A stretch of 33,123 bases of DNA from positions 1-33,123 of the forward strand of contig DDLU01000130.1 in NCBI GenBank assembly GCA_002340305.1, given 5' to 3'. Positions 7,271 through 15,009 of the stretch are shown in pieces. Position 1 is the stretch's first letter. The number at the start of each line of letters is the position of its first letter. Under the pieces are notes generated by a model that saw nothing but the letters and a program-made list of their open reading frames with translations, had not been told where the DNA came from and searched no databases. This DNA comes from Desulfovibrio sp. UBA2564 (GTDB lineage Bacteria > Desulfobacterota > Desulfovibrionia > Desulfovibrionales > Desulfovibrionaceae). The position numbers and the translations under genes were made by a program.

Positions 7271-8590
7271 ATGACCGCAATGACCAGCAATATAGGCAGC
7301 ACAAGCCCGCATCCTGTTTCCCAGACCGCAGCTTCTTTGGAGCACCTTACCGCCGAAGCTGAACAGCTCTTTGCTGATCTGGAAGAACTCTCCCGTGATG
7401 TCGCCGGGGTCTCCCGTCCTTCATATGGAGAAGCAGAGACACGGGCCTTTGAACTCATTGAAAATTTCGCACACAAGGAAGACTTGATCACCTACCGTGA
7501 CAACGCTGCGAACCTTGTTGTTCAACTGGAAGAAATTCATGCTGATGCCGAATACATCCTCATCGGCTCACACCTTGATTCAGTTCCCCAAGGCGGAAAC
7601 TATGACGGGGCCGCCGGGGTAATCGCCGGACTGCTCTGCCTTGCAGAAATCAAACGCAGCGGTAAAGCTCTTGATGTCCCGGTAAAAGTCATTGCCCTGC
7701 GAGGTGAAGAAAGTGCATGGTTCGGAGCCTGCTACCTCGGTTCCAAAGCCCTGCTCGGCAAACTTGAAGAATCCGAGCAGGAATTGCTCCAGCGTGACGA
7801 CAGCCGTCCGCTCAAGGAACACATGACTGATTGCGGTGCCGATGTTGAACGCATTGCCAAAGGCGAAATGCTCATCGACACTTCAAAGATCAAGGCTTTC
7901 TTCGAGCTGCACATTGAACAGGGTCCGGTGATGATTGCCCGTAATCTTCCCGTTGCGGCTGTAACAGGAATCCGGGGCAACCTCCGTCACCGTACAATCA
8001 AATGTATCGGTGAAGCAGGGCACTCCGGGGCTGTTCCCCGCTGGCTGCGCAAGGATGCTGTATTCGCAACCGCCGAACTGGTCACCCGTATCGATGATCA
8101 CTGGACAACTATTCTTCAGCATGGTGGCGATCTGGTGGCAACCTGTGGAATCCTTTCAACTGATCCGCAGCACCACGCCATGTCGCGCATTCCCGGTGAA
8201 GTGACTTTCAGCTTTGAAGCCCGCAGTCAGTATGAACATACACTGGCAGCAATCGAAGCACTGCTCCACTCTGAGTGCGCAACTATTACGCATGAACGCA
8301 AGGTCAATTTTGAATTCGATAAGCCGGTAAAAACACCTCCGGCTGTTATTGATCAGGAAATTGTGGATCGCATAAACAATGCTTGCATTGCGGAAGGCTT
8401 ACCTGTAGAAGCTATTCCAAGTGGAGCTGGGCACGATGCCTCGCTCTTCGCCAACGCAGGGGTTCCTACAGGCATGATCTTCGTGCGCAACCGCAACGGA
8501 TCCCATAACCCGGAAGAAGAAATGGACATGGAAGATTTCATCCGGGGTCTTTCAGTACTGCACCGCACAATTACGGAGTTCGAAATATGA
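7271..8590 (+). CDS. M20-family Zn-dependent amidohydrolase (N-carbamoyl-L-amino-acid hydrolase / HyuC-AllC type)
   Basis: This 439-residue member of the hydantoinase/carbamoylase branch of M20 metallopeptidases belongs to a family that hydrolyses N-carbamoyl amino acids or similar ureido acids to amino acid, CO2 and ammonia. Predicted metal ligands are in place: His101 and Asp112 (GSHLDSVPQGGNYDGAAG), Glu146/147 (RGEES), His214 (ELHIEQGP) and His412 (GSHNPEE). His251 (GEAGHSGAVP) and His388 (GAGHDASLF) match family substrate-site positions. The start is set by AGGAG nine bases upstream. Its stop overlaps the pyrC start (ATGA), implying coupled translation. N-carbamoyl-aspartate, the dihydroorotase product, is an attractive substrate (inference). 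Alternatives are N-carbamoyl-beta-alanine, allantoate or another ureido acid. Confidence 0.88.
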   Translation: MTAMTSNIGSTSPHPVSQTAASLEHLTAEAEQLFADLEELSRDVAGVSRPSYGEAETRAFELIENFAHKEDLITYRDNAANLVVQLEEIHADAEYILIGSHLDSVPQGGNYDGAAGVIAGLLCLAEIKRSGKALDVPVKVIALRGEESAWFGACYLGSKALLGKLEESEQELLQRDDSRPLKEHMTDCGADVERIAKGEMLIDTSKIKAFFELHIEQGPVMIARNLPVAAVTGIRGNLRHRTIKCIGEAGHSGAVPRWLRKDAVFATAELVTRIDDHWTTILQHGGDLVATCGILSTDPQHHAMSRIPGEVTFSFEARSQYEHTLAAIEALLHSECATITHERKVNFEFDKPVKTPPAVIDQEIVDRINNACIAEGLPVEAIPSGAGHDASLFANAGVPTGMIFVRNRNGSHNPEEEMDMEDFIRGLSVLHRTITEFEI

Positions 8591-9630
8591 ACAACGAAAT
8601 ATCCATCATAAGACCTGATGACTGGCATCTTCACCTGCGCGATGGTGATATGCTCGCGGCTGTGCTTCCCTCCAGTGCTAAAATTTACGGACGGGCAATT
8701 GTCATGCCCAACCTTGTACCTCCGGTGACTACAGCCAGACTTGCCGAGGACTACCGTAGACGCATCATCAGCTTCCGTCCCGAAGGTTCACATTTCGACC
8801 CACTAATGACCTGCTATCTGACCGATACAACATCTGCGGATGACATCCACACAGCATATGCGGTTAAGGCATTTCATGCGGTAAAACTATTCCCTGCCGG
8901 GGCAACAACCAACTCCGCCAATGGAGTGACTGACATCAAGAAGGTCTATCCGGTACTTGAAGCAATGCAGGAAATCGGCATGCCGCTCTCCGTACACGGA
9001 GAAGTCACAGACCCGGAAGTAGATATTTTCGACCGTGAAGCCGTTTTCATTGACCGTGTTCTCGATCCGACACGTAGAGATTTCCCTGATCTCAAAATCG
9101 TATTCGAACATCTGACCAGTAAGGCCGGGGTTGATTACGTACTTGCGCAGGATAAAAATATGGTCGCCACCATAACCCCGCACCATCTGCTGCTGACCCG
9201 CAATGATCTCTTCAAAGGCGGCATGAATCCTTACATGTACTGCCTGCCTGTAGCTAAAACTTTTGAAGATCGTGATGCGATACGCAAGGCAGCAGTCTCT
9301 GGTGATGAAAGATTTTTTCTGGGTACTGACTCCGCCCCCCACTTCTCCCGGGCCAAAGAAAAGGCCGGGGCTGCAGCGGGTATTTTCAATGCCCCGACAT
9401 CAATTGGGTATGTAACCCAGATATTTGATGAGCTTGGTGCTCTTAAAAAACTCGAAGGGTTCACTTCCATATACGGCGCCAGATTCTACGGATTTTCTCC
9501 AAATGGCAACACTATTACTTTAGCCAAACGAGAAACCCCCGTTGAAATGGACTGGCAGATTAAAGTCGGAGGAGATACCGTAAAGATATTCAAGCCCGAC
9601 ACTCCCTTATTTTGGGATTTGGTTGATTGA
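8587..9630 (+). CDS. pyrC: Dihydroorotase, class II (E. coli PyrC type)
   Basis: The protein interconverts N-carbamoyl-L-aspartate and L-dihydroorotate. Its 347 residues align throughout with E. coli PyrC: RPDDWHLHLRDGDML at the N-terminus, AIVMPNLVPPVTT, LMTCYLTD, GMPLSVHGEVT, FEHLTSKA and FLGTDSAPH. Predicted metal ligands are His14, His16, the carboxylated Lys100 (KLFPAGATTNS), His137, His175 and Asp248. It is the last gene of the TRAP operon, overlapping the amidohydrolase by four bases and followed by a terminator. That is an unusual place for a biosynthetic pyrC. Biosynthesis is the default reading. Working in reverse, ring opening of imported dihydroorotate ahead of the coupled amidohydrolase, is an inferred alternative. 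Confidence 0.95.
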   Translation: MNNEISIIRPDDWHLHLRDGDMLAAVLPSSAKIYGRAIVMPNLVPPVTTARLAEDYRRRIISFRPEGSHFDPLMTCYLTDTTSADDIHTAYAVKAFHAVKLFPAGATTNSANGVTDIKKVYPVLEAMQEIGMPLSVHGEVTDPEVDIFDREAVFIDRVLDPTRRDFPDLKIVFEHLTSKAGVDYVLAQDKNMVATITPHHLLLTRNDLFKGGMNPYMYCLPVAKTFEDRDAIRKAAVSGDERFFLGTDSAPHFSRAKEKAGAAAGIFNAPTSIGYVTQIFDELGALKKLEGFTSIYGARFYGFSPNGNTITLAKRETPVEMDWQIKVGGDTVKIFKPDTPLFWDLVD

Positions 9631-9631
9631 T

Positions 9632-9667
9632 AAAAGCTGAACCGATATATTTCGGTTCAGCTTTTTT
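9632..9667 (+). terminator. Intrinsic terminator after pyrC
   Basis: Arms AAAAGCTGAACCGA (9632-9645) and its exact complement (9652-9665) enclose a 6-base loop and are followed by T residues. It separates the TRAP-pyrC operon from pyrE, although pyrE has no obvious separate promoter in the 30 bases that follow, so some read-through is likely. Confidence 0.85.
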
Positions 9668-9697
9668 TCGCGATACAAATAACCTAAGGAGAAAAAG

Positions 9698-10393
9698 ATG
9701 GTTCCTACCAGCTTTCCCGACAAAGAAACAATTGCTGAAATCACAGCAAAAATGCTCATTGAAGTTGAGGCAGTTCACTTCCGTGCAGATGAACCTTTCA
9801 AGTTCACCTCCGGTTGGGCCAGCCCGGTCTACATTGACTGCCGTAAACTCATTTCCTTCCCCCGCGTACGTCAGACCCTGATGGATTTCGGTGCATCCGT
9901 AATCCTGCGTGAAGTGGGCTTCGAATCTATCGACTGCGTTGCCGGTGGAGAAACCGCTGGTATTCCCTTCGCCGCATGGCTCTCCGACCGCCTCATGCTG
10001 CCCATGCAGTACGTACGCAAAAAACCCAAAGGATTCGGTCGTGACGCTCAGATCGAAGGTGATTTCGCTGAAGGCGCAAGAGTACTGCTCGTGGAAGACC
10101 TGACCACTGACGGTCGCAGCAAAATCAACTTTGCTCAGGCTCTGCGCAAAGCAGGTGCTGAAGTAACTCACACCTTCGTGCTCTTCCACTACGGCATTTT
10201 CCCCAAAGCAAAAGAAACCCTTGCAGACGCAGGTCTCGAAATGCTTTCCCTTGCAAACTGGTGGGATATCCTTAACGTTGCCAAGAAAGAAAAGTACTTC
10301 GACAACAAGTCCCTTGAGGAAGTTGAGAAGTTCCTGAACAATCCCGTTGAGTGGTCTGCTGCTCACGGTGGTATCTCCACTTACCCTGAATAG
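9698..10393 (+). CDS. pyrE: Orotate phosphoribosyltransferase
   Basis: The enzyme joins orotate to PRPP to make orotidine monophosphate. The 231-residue protein shows the OPRT layout: FKFTSGWASPVYIDCRKL near residues 40-57, the orotate/PRPP region GGETAGIPFAAWL, YVRKKPKGFG, and the PRPP-binding loop VLLVEDLTTDGRSKINFAQALRKAG at about residues 128-152. The loop's usual TTGGS is DGRSK here, a modest departure. An AAGGAG ribosome site fixes the start. It follows pyrC by 67 bases with a terminator between, so it may be partly linked to the TRAP operon. A convergent terminator shared with the PBP1A gene ends it. Confidence 0.9.
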   Translation: MVPTSFPDKETIAEITAKMLIEVEAVHFRADEPFKFTSGWASPVYIDCRKLISFPRVRQTLMDFGASVILREVGFESIDCVAGGETAGIPFAAWLSDRLMLPMQYVRKKPKGFGRDAQIEGDFAEGARVLLVEDLTTDGRSKINFAQALRKAGAEVTHTFVLFHYGIFPKAKETLADAGLEMLSLANWWDILNVAKKEKYFDNKSLEEVEKFLNNPVEWSAAHGGISTYPE

Positions 10394-10411
10394 TAAAAAT
10401 AGACATAAGCC

Positions 10412-10458
10412 AAAAAATAAAGGCCGCCCCCAATACTGGGGACGGCCTTTATTTTTTT
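10412..10458. terminator. Bidirectional terminator between pyrE and the PBP1A gene
   Basis: A long stem, AAATAAAGGCCG with CCCC on the left and GGGG with CGGCCTTTATTT on the right, has one internal mismatch and a short loop. It is flanked by A and T runs on the two sides, so it can serve both converging genes. Confidence 0.9.
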
Positions 10459-10474
10459 ACTATATTTTTACAAT

Positions 10475-12886
10475 CTAAAATGTCTGTTTGAACAAGTCTT
10501 CACTGGACCCGCTACCACCGGAATCTCCATCTTCACCGGAACCGGAAGCAGTTCTGGTCGGCTGGGTTCCTTCTTTAAACGGAAGAAAGAAGGTCTTGCC
10601 AGACCCCGGACCTGCAAGCAAACCGGAAGCAGCATCAATCTTAGCCATGACTACCCCATCAGGCTGGGGAAAATCCTCGAAAGGATAATCTTTCTCTACT
10701 TTCTTGCGGTAAGCAACCCAAAGCGGACTTGCTGCGCGTGAACCTGTTTCCCATTTACCCATGGGAGTAAGCTGGTCAAATCCTACGAAAACCCCGGTTA
10801 CGAGGTAGGGCGAAAATCCCATGTACCAGGCATCATGTTCATTGTTGGTGGTTCCTGTTTTACCGGCAACGGGACGGCGCAGAACTTTCGCTCTCCAACC
10901 GGTTCCGTGCTGTACAACCTCTTTCATGAGGTTACACATAATATAAGCGGTCTGAGGGCTGATAGCATCAGTAATTTCAGGTTTTGAGTCGTAAAGCAAC
11001 TCACCCCAAGCACTGTTCACGGACAGAACCAGACGGGCTTTAACCCTAGAACCGCCCCTTGCGAATGTTGAATAGGCTTCAACCATATTCAGCAGGGTTA
11101 CGGATGCAGAACCAAGAGCCACAGAAAGATCTTTAGGGAATTCTGTTTCAAGTCCCATATCCTTTGCACGCTGGATAATCTTATTGATGCTCATCTTACG
11201 GGCCAGTCTGATTGTCACGAGGTTTCTGGATTTAACCAGAGCAGTACGTAACAGAGTCGGACCGTAGAACACGCCTTCAAAGTTCTGGGGTTTCCAAAGC
11301 TTTCCGGCTTCCATATCTGTGTAGACAAAAGGAGCGTCCATCATGATGGATGCCGGGGTAAAACCGTTATCCATGGCCGTGGAGTAAACAATGGGTTTAA
11401 AAGCAGAACCGGGCTGGCGCTTGGCCTGGGTTGCACGGTTGAACTGACTACCCTGACTTCCGCCGAAAGTATAGCCACCAACCATCGCCAGAACATCACC
11501 TGTTTTGGGGTCCATGGAAACAAGGGCCCCCTGAACGACAGGTTTCTGCATCAGCGAAACAGTCCAGCTGACATCGCCAAGTGTATCGGTATCAGGATCG
11601 ACCTGATTAAAATTAACTTCACTGCCGTCCTTGAAGAAGGCCTTATCGAGTCTCGCCCAGACAACATCACCATTCTTGAGAATTTTGGTGGCATCCCTCC
11701 TGGGCCGAACATCTTCAGGAGCTTTCTTAATGTCAGGAGTACGACACCACTTCATGCTGGTAACAGGCATGGTAGCGGCATATTTTCCGAACTTAACCGC
11801 AGCTTCTTTCTTAGAGACTTTGGTCACAAGAACTTTCACCCATTTTCCGGGACGAAGTTCAGGTTCCGGAATAATTTCAGAAGCAAGGAATCCTGCATAA
11901 TCAGCAGGGTTAAGCTCCAGCAACGGCCCTCTCCAGCCACGCCGTCTGGTCGAAGCTTCGAGACCCTGCTTTACAGCTATATCAGCTGCGTCCTGATGCT
12001 TAATGTCACAAGAGGTGTAGACATTAAGTCCACCCTTGTAGACAGTCTCCTCGCCATATTTATCAATCAGCCAACGGCGAACTTCTTCAAGAAAATACGG
12101 GCCGTGCTTCCAAGAAGGATCTTCCATGCTTTTGTACACAAGCGGCTGCTCAACAGCTTTGTTGTACTCAGTACGTGAAATCCAATTATGCGCGTACATC
12201 TGACCAAGCACGTAAAGCTGACGCGCTTTAGCCCTTTCAGGGTGACGCAAAGGATCATAACGGCTGGGAGCCTGAGGCAAGCCGGCCAGCAAAGCACATT
12301 CTGCAATGCTAAGCTCGTTTACATGCTTACCGAAATAGGTTCGTGCAGCAGCTTCAATACCATAAGCCCCGGCACCAAGATAAATCTGGTTCAGGTAAAT
12401 GGTCAGGATTTCATCTTTTTCAAGGTAATGCTCAAGGCGGAAGGCAAGAATAGCTTCCTTAAGCTTACGCTTATAACTCTTTTCCGGAGTCAGCAGCAGA
12501 CGTTTGATGATCTGCTGGGTAATTGTACTACCACCCTGAGTCTTGGCACCGCTCTTCATGTTGGCAACAAAAGCACGGGAAATTGCAGAAAAATCAACAC
12601 CGTCATGCTGATAGAAAGAAGCATCTTCTGCTGCCAGGAAAGCTTTAGGCAAAAGCGGAGTCATCTCGTCCATACGGACCAAAAAACGCTTTTCCTTGTA
12701 GAAATATCCGAGAACCTTATGGTTACGGGAATAAACAGTCGTAACAAGCGGCGGATTATAGTCTGTGATATTCTTGAATCCGGGCAGATCGCTGGCAGCC
12801 CAGAAATAAAGACCGGCCATGGACCCGACACCGAAGATTCCCATCACCAGCGTCACTATCAATAAGATTTTGTATACTTTTTTCAT
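10475..12886 (-). CDS. Penicillin-binding protein 1A (bifunctional glycosyltransferase/transpeptidase)
   Basis: This is a class A PBP of 803 residues that polymerises and cross-links peptidoglycan. A short cytoplasmic start and one membrane segment (about 7-30) precede the GT51 domain, with EDASFYQHDG (catalytic Glu87), GGSTITQQ (118-125) and KEAILAF/LEKDEILTIYLN. The transpeptidase domain carries the SxxK serine as SAFK (494-497), SRN (553-555) and KTGT (676-679). Length and domain order are normal for PBP1A. The C-terminus ends in a short Gly/Ser-rich tail (about 775-795). The gene is last in a minus-strand run after purF and the YkgJ-like gene, 12 bases from the latter. Its Shine-Dalgarno is weak, which suggests coupling to the gene upstream. 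Confidence 0.95.
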   Translation of the reverse strand: MKKVYKILLIVTLVMGIFGVGSMAGLYFWAASDLPGFKNITDYNPPLVTTVYSRNHKVLGYFYKEKRFLVRMDEMTPLLPKAFLAAEDASFYQHDGVDFSAISRAFVANMKSGAKTQGGSTITQQIIKRLLLTPEKSYKRKLKEAILAFRLEHYLEKDEILTIYLNQIYLGAGAYGIEAAARTYFGKHVNELSIAECALLAGLPQAPSRYDPLRHPERAKARQLYVLGQMYAHNWISRTEYNKAVEQPLVYKSMEDPSWKHGPYFLEEVRRWLIDKYGEETVYKGGLNVYTSCDIKHQDAADIAVKQGLEASTRRRGWRGPLLELNPADYAGFLASEIIPEPELRPGKWVKVLVTKVSKKEAAVKFGKYAATMPVTSMKWCRTPDIKKAPEDVRPRRDATKILKNGDVVWARLDKAFFKDGSEVNFNQVDPDTDTLGDVSWTVSLMQKPVVQGALVSMDPKTGDVLAMVGGYTFGGSQGSQFNRATQAKRQPGSAFKPIVYSTAMDNGFTPASIMMDAPFVYTDMEAGKLWKPQNFEGVFYGPTLLRTALVKSRNLVTIRLARKMSINKIIQRAKDMGLETEFPKDLSVALGSASVTLLNMVEAYSTFARGGSRVKARLVLSVNSAWGELLYDSKPEITDAISPQTAYIMCNLMKEVVQHGTGWRAKVLRRPVAGKTGTTNNEHDAWYMGFSPYLVTGVFVGFDQLTPMGKWETGSRAASPLWVAYRKKVEKDYPFEDFPQPDGVVMAKIDAASGLLAGPGSGKTFFLPFKEGTQPTRTASGSGEDGDSGGSGSSEDLFKQTF

Positions 12887-12898
12887 CTGTGATTCTCA

Positions 12899-13429
12899 TC
12901 AATCATCTGCATGAGGAGCAAAACCCCACGCAATTCTCAGCCTGCTATGCAGTTCACGCACTTGGTCCTGAGTAATCCCGAGAGCCTTAAACAGCTTACC
13001 CGGAGTCTTATTTTCATGCTGTGCAAGACAGGTTGGAACTTCAAGAAGTGTTATCTTTCCATTCTCATTTGTCCAAAAAGGAAAAAGCCGGCAATACAGG
13101 GGCCGGGCTTCTTTGGGAACAACGCACCCTTTACTGCCAAGAAACAAACATTTACCGCTTGCGTCAACCTCTAAACGGTAATGAGTTCCACCGGGAGGAA
13201 AAAGTTCTTTAACTTTCCTGCGCTGTCCCGGAAAAAGTCTGAGCATATTCTCAATAAAAATCGGTGTATTGACCTGTAAGGCAAATCCACCGGAACCGGG
13301 AACGCATTCCATAATGCGCTCCCGTTCATATTCAGAGACAGGGAAGCAGACTTCCTCTGTTCCCGGAGTCAATTCACAACAGGTCGGCCCCTTAGCGGCA
13401 CAGCGGGCACAAACAAAAGGATCGCTCAT
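12899..13429 (-). CDS. YkgJ-like cysteine-cluster protein
   Basis: This 176-residue protein belongs to the YkgJ / zinc-or-iron-chelating (CxxCxxCC-like) family. Cysteines lie at 7, 10, 17, 18 and 28 (VCARC then PTCCEL), with more in the middle (GKCLFLGSKGCVVPKEARPLYCRLFPFW). That matches the family pattern in which eight or so cysteines probably bind a metal or Fe-S cluster. No enzymatic role is established for the family, and none is claimed here. There is no signal peptide or membrane segment, so it is probably cytoplasmic. It sits between purF (27 bases) and the PBP1A gene (12 bases) and is probably co-transcribed with both. A GGGAG lies somewhat far upstream of the start. Confidence 0.8.
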   Translation of the reverse strand: MSDPFVCARCAAKGPTCCELTPGTEEVCFPVSEYERERIMECVPGSGGFALQVNTPIFIENMLRLFPGQRRKVKELFPPGGTHYRLEVDASGKCLFLGSKGCVVPKEARPLYCRLFPFWTNENGKITLLEVPTCLAQHENKTPGKLFKALGITQDQVRELHSRLRIAWGFAPHADD

Positions 13430-13456
13430 TGAAATTAAAGACTCCCGGTTCTTTTA

Positions 13457-14845
13457 TTAATCATTTTCAAAGCACATTTTCCCGTATCCCTTGCAGGGAG
13501 GAATGGGATAATCGCCATTAAAACATGCAAGGCAGTAGGAATCCTTGTCTTCCACAGAACTAAGCAAACCATCAATGGAAAGATAGTGCAGGGAATCGAG
13601 GCCCAGAAAACGTGCAATTTCTTCCTCAGTACTGTTGGCGGCGATAAGTTCACCTTTGGAAGAGAAATCAATACCATAGTAGCATGGGAAGCGAATCGGC
13701 GGACAGCTGACACGCATATGAATTTCACGTGCGCCAAGTTCACGCAGCTTCTTGATTCTGGTACGGGTTGTGGTTCCGCGTACAATAGAGTCTTCCACGA
13801 TCATGATTTTCTTACCCTTGATCATGGATTTAACCGGGTTCAGTTTCACGCGTACACTGAAGTCACGCATATCCTGAGAAGGCTGAATAAAAGTACGACC
13901 AACGTAATGGTTACGGATCATTGCCAGCTCAAGAGGCTGTCCGGACTGCTGGGAATATCCGACTGCGGCATAGTTACCGGAGTCAGGAAAAGGCATGACG
14001 AAATCAACATCAACCGGATGTTCTTCTGCCAGCACCGCACCCATTTTCTTACGGCGTTCGTAAACAACTTCACCGAAAACAGTGGAGTCGGGACGGGCAA
14101 AGTAAATGAGTTCAAAAATACACTGACGCTTAGGAGCACTTTCGCAGTAGGTGTAGGAAGTAAGCTTGCCGCCTTCTACAACAACCATTTCACCAGCATT
14201 AACGGGACGAATTTCTTCAGCATCAATCAGGTCAAATGCACAGGTTTCAGAAGCGAAAGCATAGTTATCCCCCACACGGCCAATCGCCAAGGGACGGAAA
14301 CCGTTGGGGTCTTTAACAGCAATAAGCTTATCATTTGCCATAATCAACAGGGAGAAAGCACCTTTAACCTTACGGCATGCTTTCATAACAGCATCTTCGA
14401 TGGTGTTGCCGTTAAGATTCTTGGCAATCAGGTGAACAAAAACCTCGGAATCCATTGTTGTCTGGAAAATAGATCCCTGAGCCTCAAGCTCCGTACGCAA
14501 CTCAAGAGTGTTAACAAGATTTCCGTTATGAGCGATAGCCAGATGCAGATCGCCGAACTTAACGAGAAAAGGCTGCGCGTTCCTGATAAGGGAAGCTCCG
14601 GTTGTGGAATAACGAATATGTCCGACACCAATGTCACCTTTAAGTTCTTTGCCCAGATGACGCTCGTTAAAGACATCGGCAACAAGTCCCATGCCCTTTT
14701 GCTCTCGGATACTTGCGCCGTCCCAGGTAACAATCCCTGCAGATTCCTGTCCGCGATGCTGCATGGCGTAAAGGCCAAAGTATGTCATTCTTGCTGCTTC
14801 AGGATGACCATAAATCCCGAACAATCCGCAATATTCTTTTTTCAT
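13457..14845 (-). CDS. purF: Amidophosphoribosyltransferase, Fe-S type
   Basis: This catalyses the first committed step of purine synthesis, transferring glutamine amide nitrogen to PRPP. The 462-residue protein begins with a five-residue propeptide (MKKEY) followed by Cys6, the glutaminase nucleophile (CGLFGIYG), and YAMQHRGQESAGIV. The PRPP-binding loop is IMIVEDSIVRGTTT. C-terminal cysteines (SCPPIRFPCYYG and YCLACFNG), together with the Cys in RQCIFEL, fit the [4Fe-4S]-containing class known from B. subtilis, where the cluster is structural and oxygen-sensitive. The propeptide is short compared with the eleven residues of B. subtilis. The start has an AGGA site. It heads the purF, YkgJ-like, PBP1A run and is separated from carB by a terminator. 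Confidence 0.96.
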   Translation of the reverse strand: MKKEYCGLFGIYGHPEAARMTYFGLYAMQHRGQESAGIVTWDGASIREQKGMGLVADVFNERHLGKELKGDIGVGHIRYSTTGASLIRNAQPFLVKFGDLHLAIAHNGNLVNTLELRTELEAQGSIFQTTMDSEVFVHLIAKNLNGNTIEDAVMKACRKVKGAFSLLIMANDKLIAVKDPNGFRPLAIGRVGDNYAFASETCAFDLIDAEEIRPVNAGEMVVVEGGKLTSYTYCESAPKRQCIFELIYFARPDSTVFGEVVYERRKKMGAVLAEEHPVDVDFVMPFPDSGNYAAVGYSQQSGQPLELAMIRNHYVGRTFIQPSQDMRDFSVRVKLNPVKSMIKGKKIMIVEDSIVRGTTTRTRIKKLRELGAREIHMRVSCPPIRFPCYYGIDFSSKGELIAANSTEEEIARFLGLDSLHYLSIDGLLSSVEDKDSYCLACFNGDYPIPPCKGYGKMCFEND

Positions 14846-14958
14846 CTTTCCTGCTCTTGCAATGTAAGCTTTAAAATTACGCTAAGTTTTTTGCAAAACA
14901 ACCCTAAACAAAACTGGGAAACAAACGGCCCATAAGTGACCACTTAATTACCCTAAAA

Positions 14959-14995
14959 AGGAAAAGGACCGCGCGTTAAGCCCGGTCCGTTTTCC
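14959..14995 (-). terminator. Terminator downstream of carB
   Basis: Read on the minus strand, a GGAAAACGGACCG stem pairs with CGGTCCTTTTCC (one bulged base) over an 11-base loop and runs into five T residues. It lies 14 bases beyond the carB stop and separates carB from purF. The remaining ~110 bases up to purF presumably hold the purF promoter, which I could not pin down. Confidence 0.75.
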
Positions 14996-15009
14996 TGTAT
15001 ATTTACTTT

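Noticed and set aside
13586..14935. 449-codon open frame on the plus strand opposite purF
   Set aside because: It lies antisense to an unmistakable purF and its product shows no motif. The long frame is a by-product of purF codon use.
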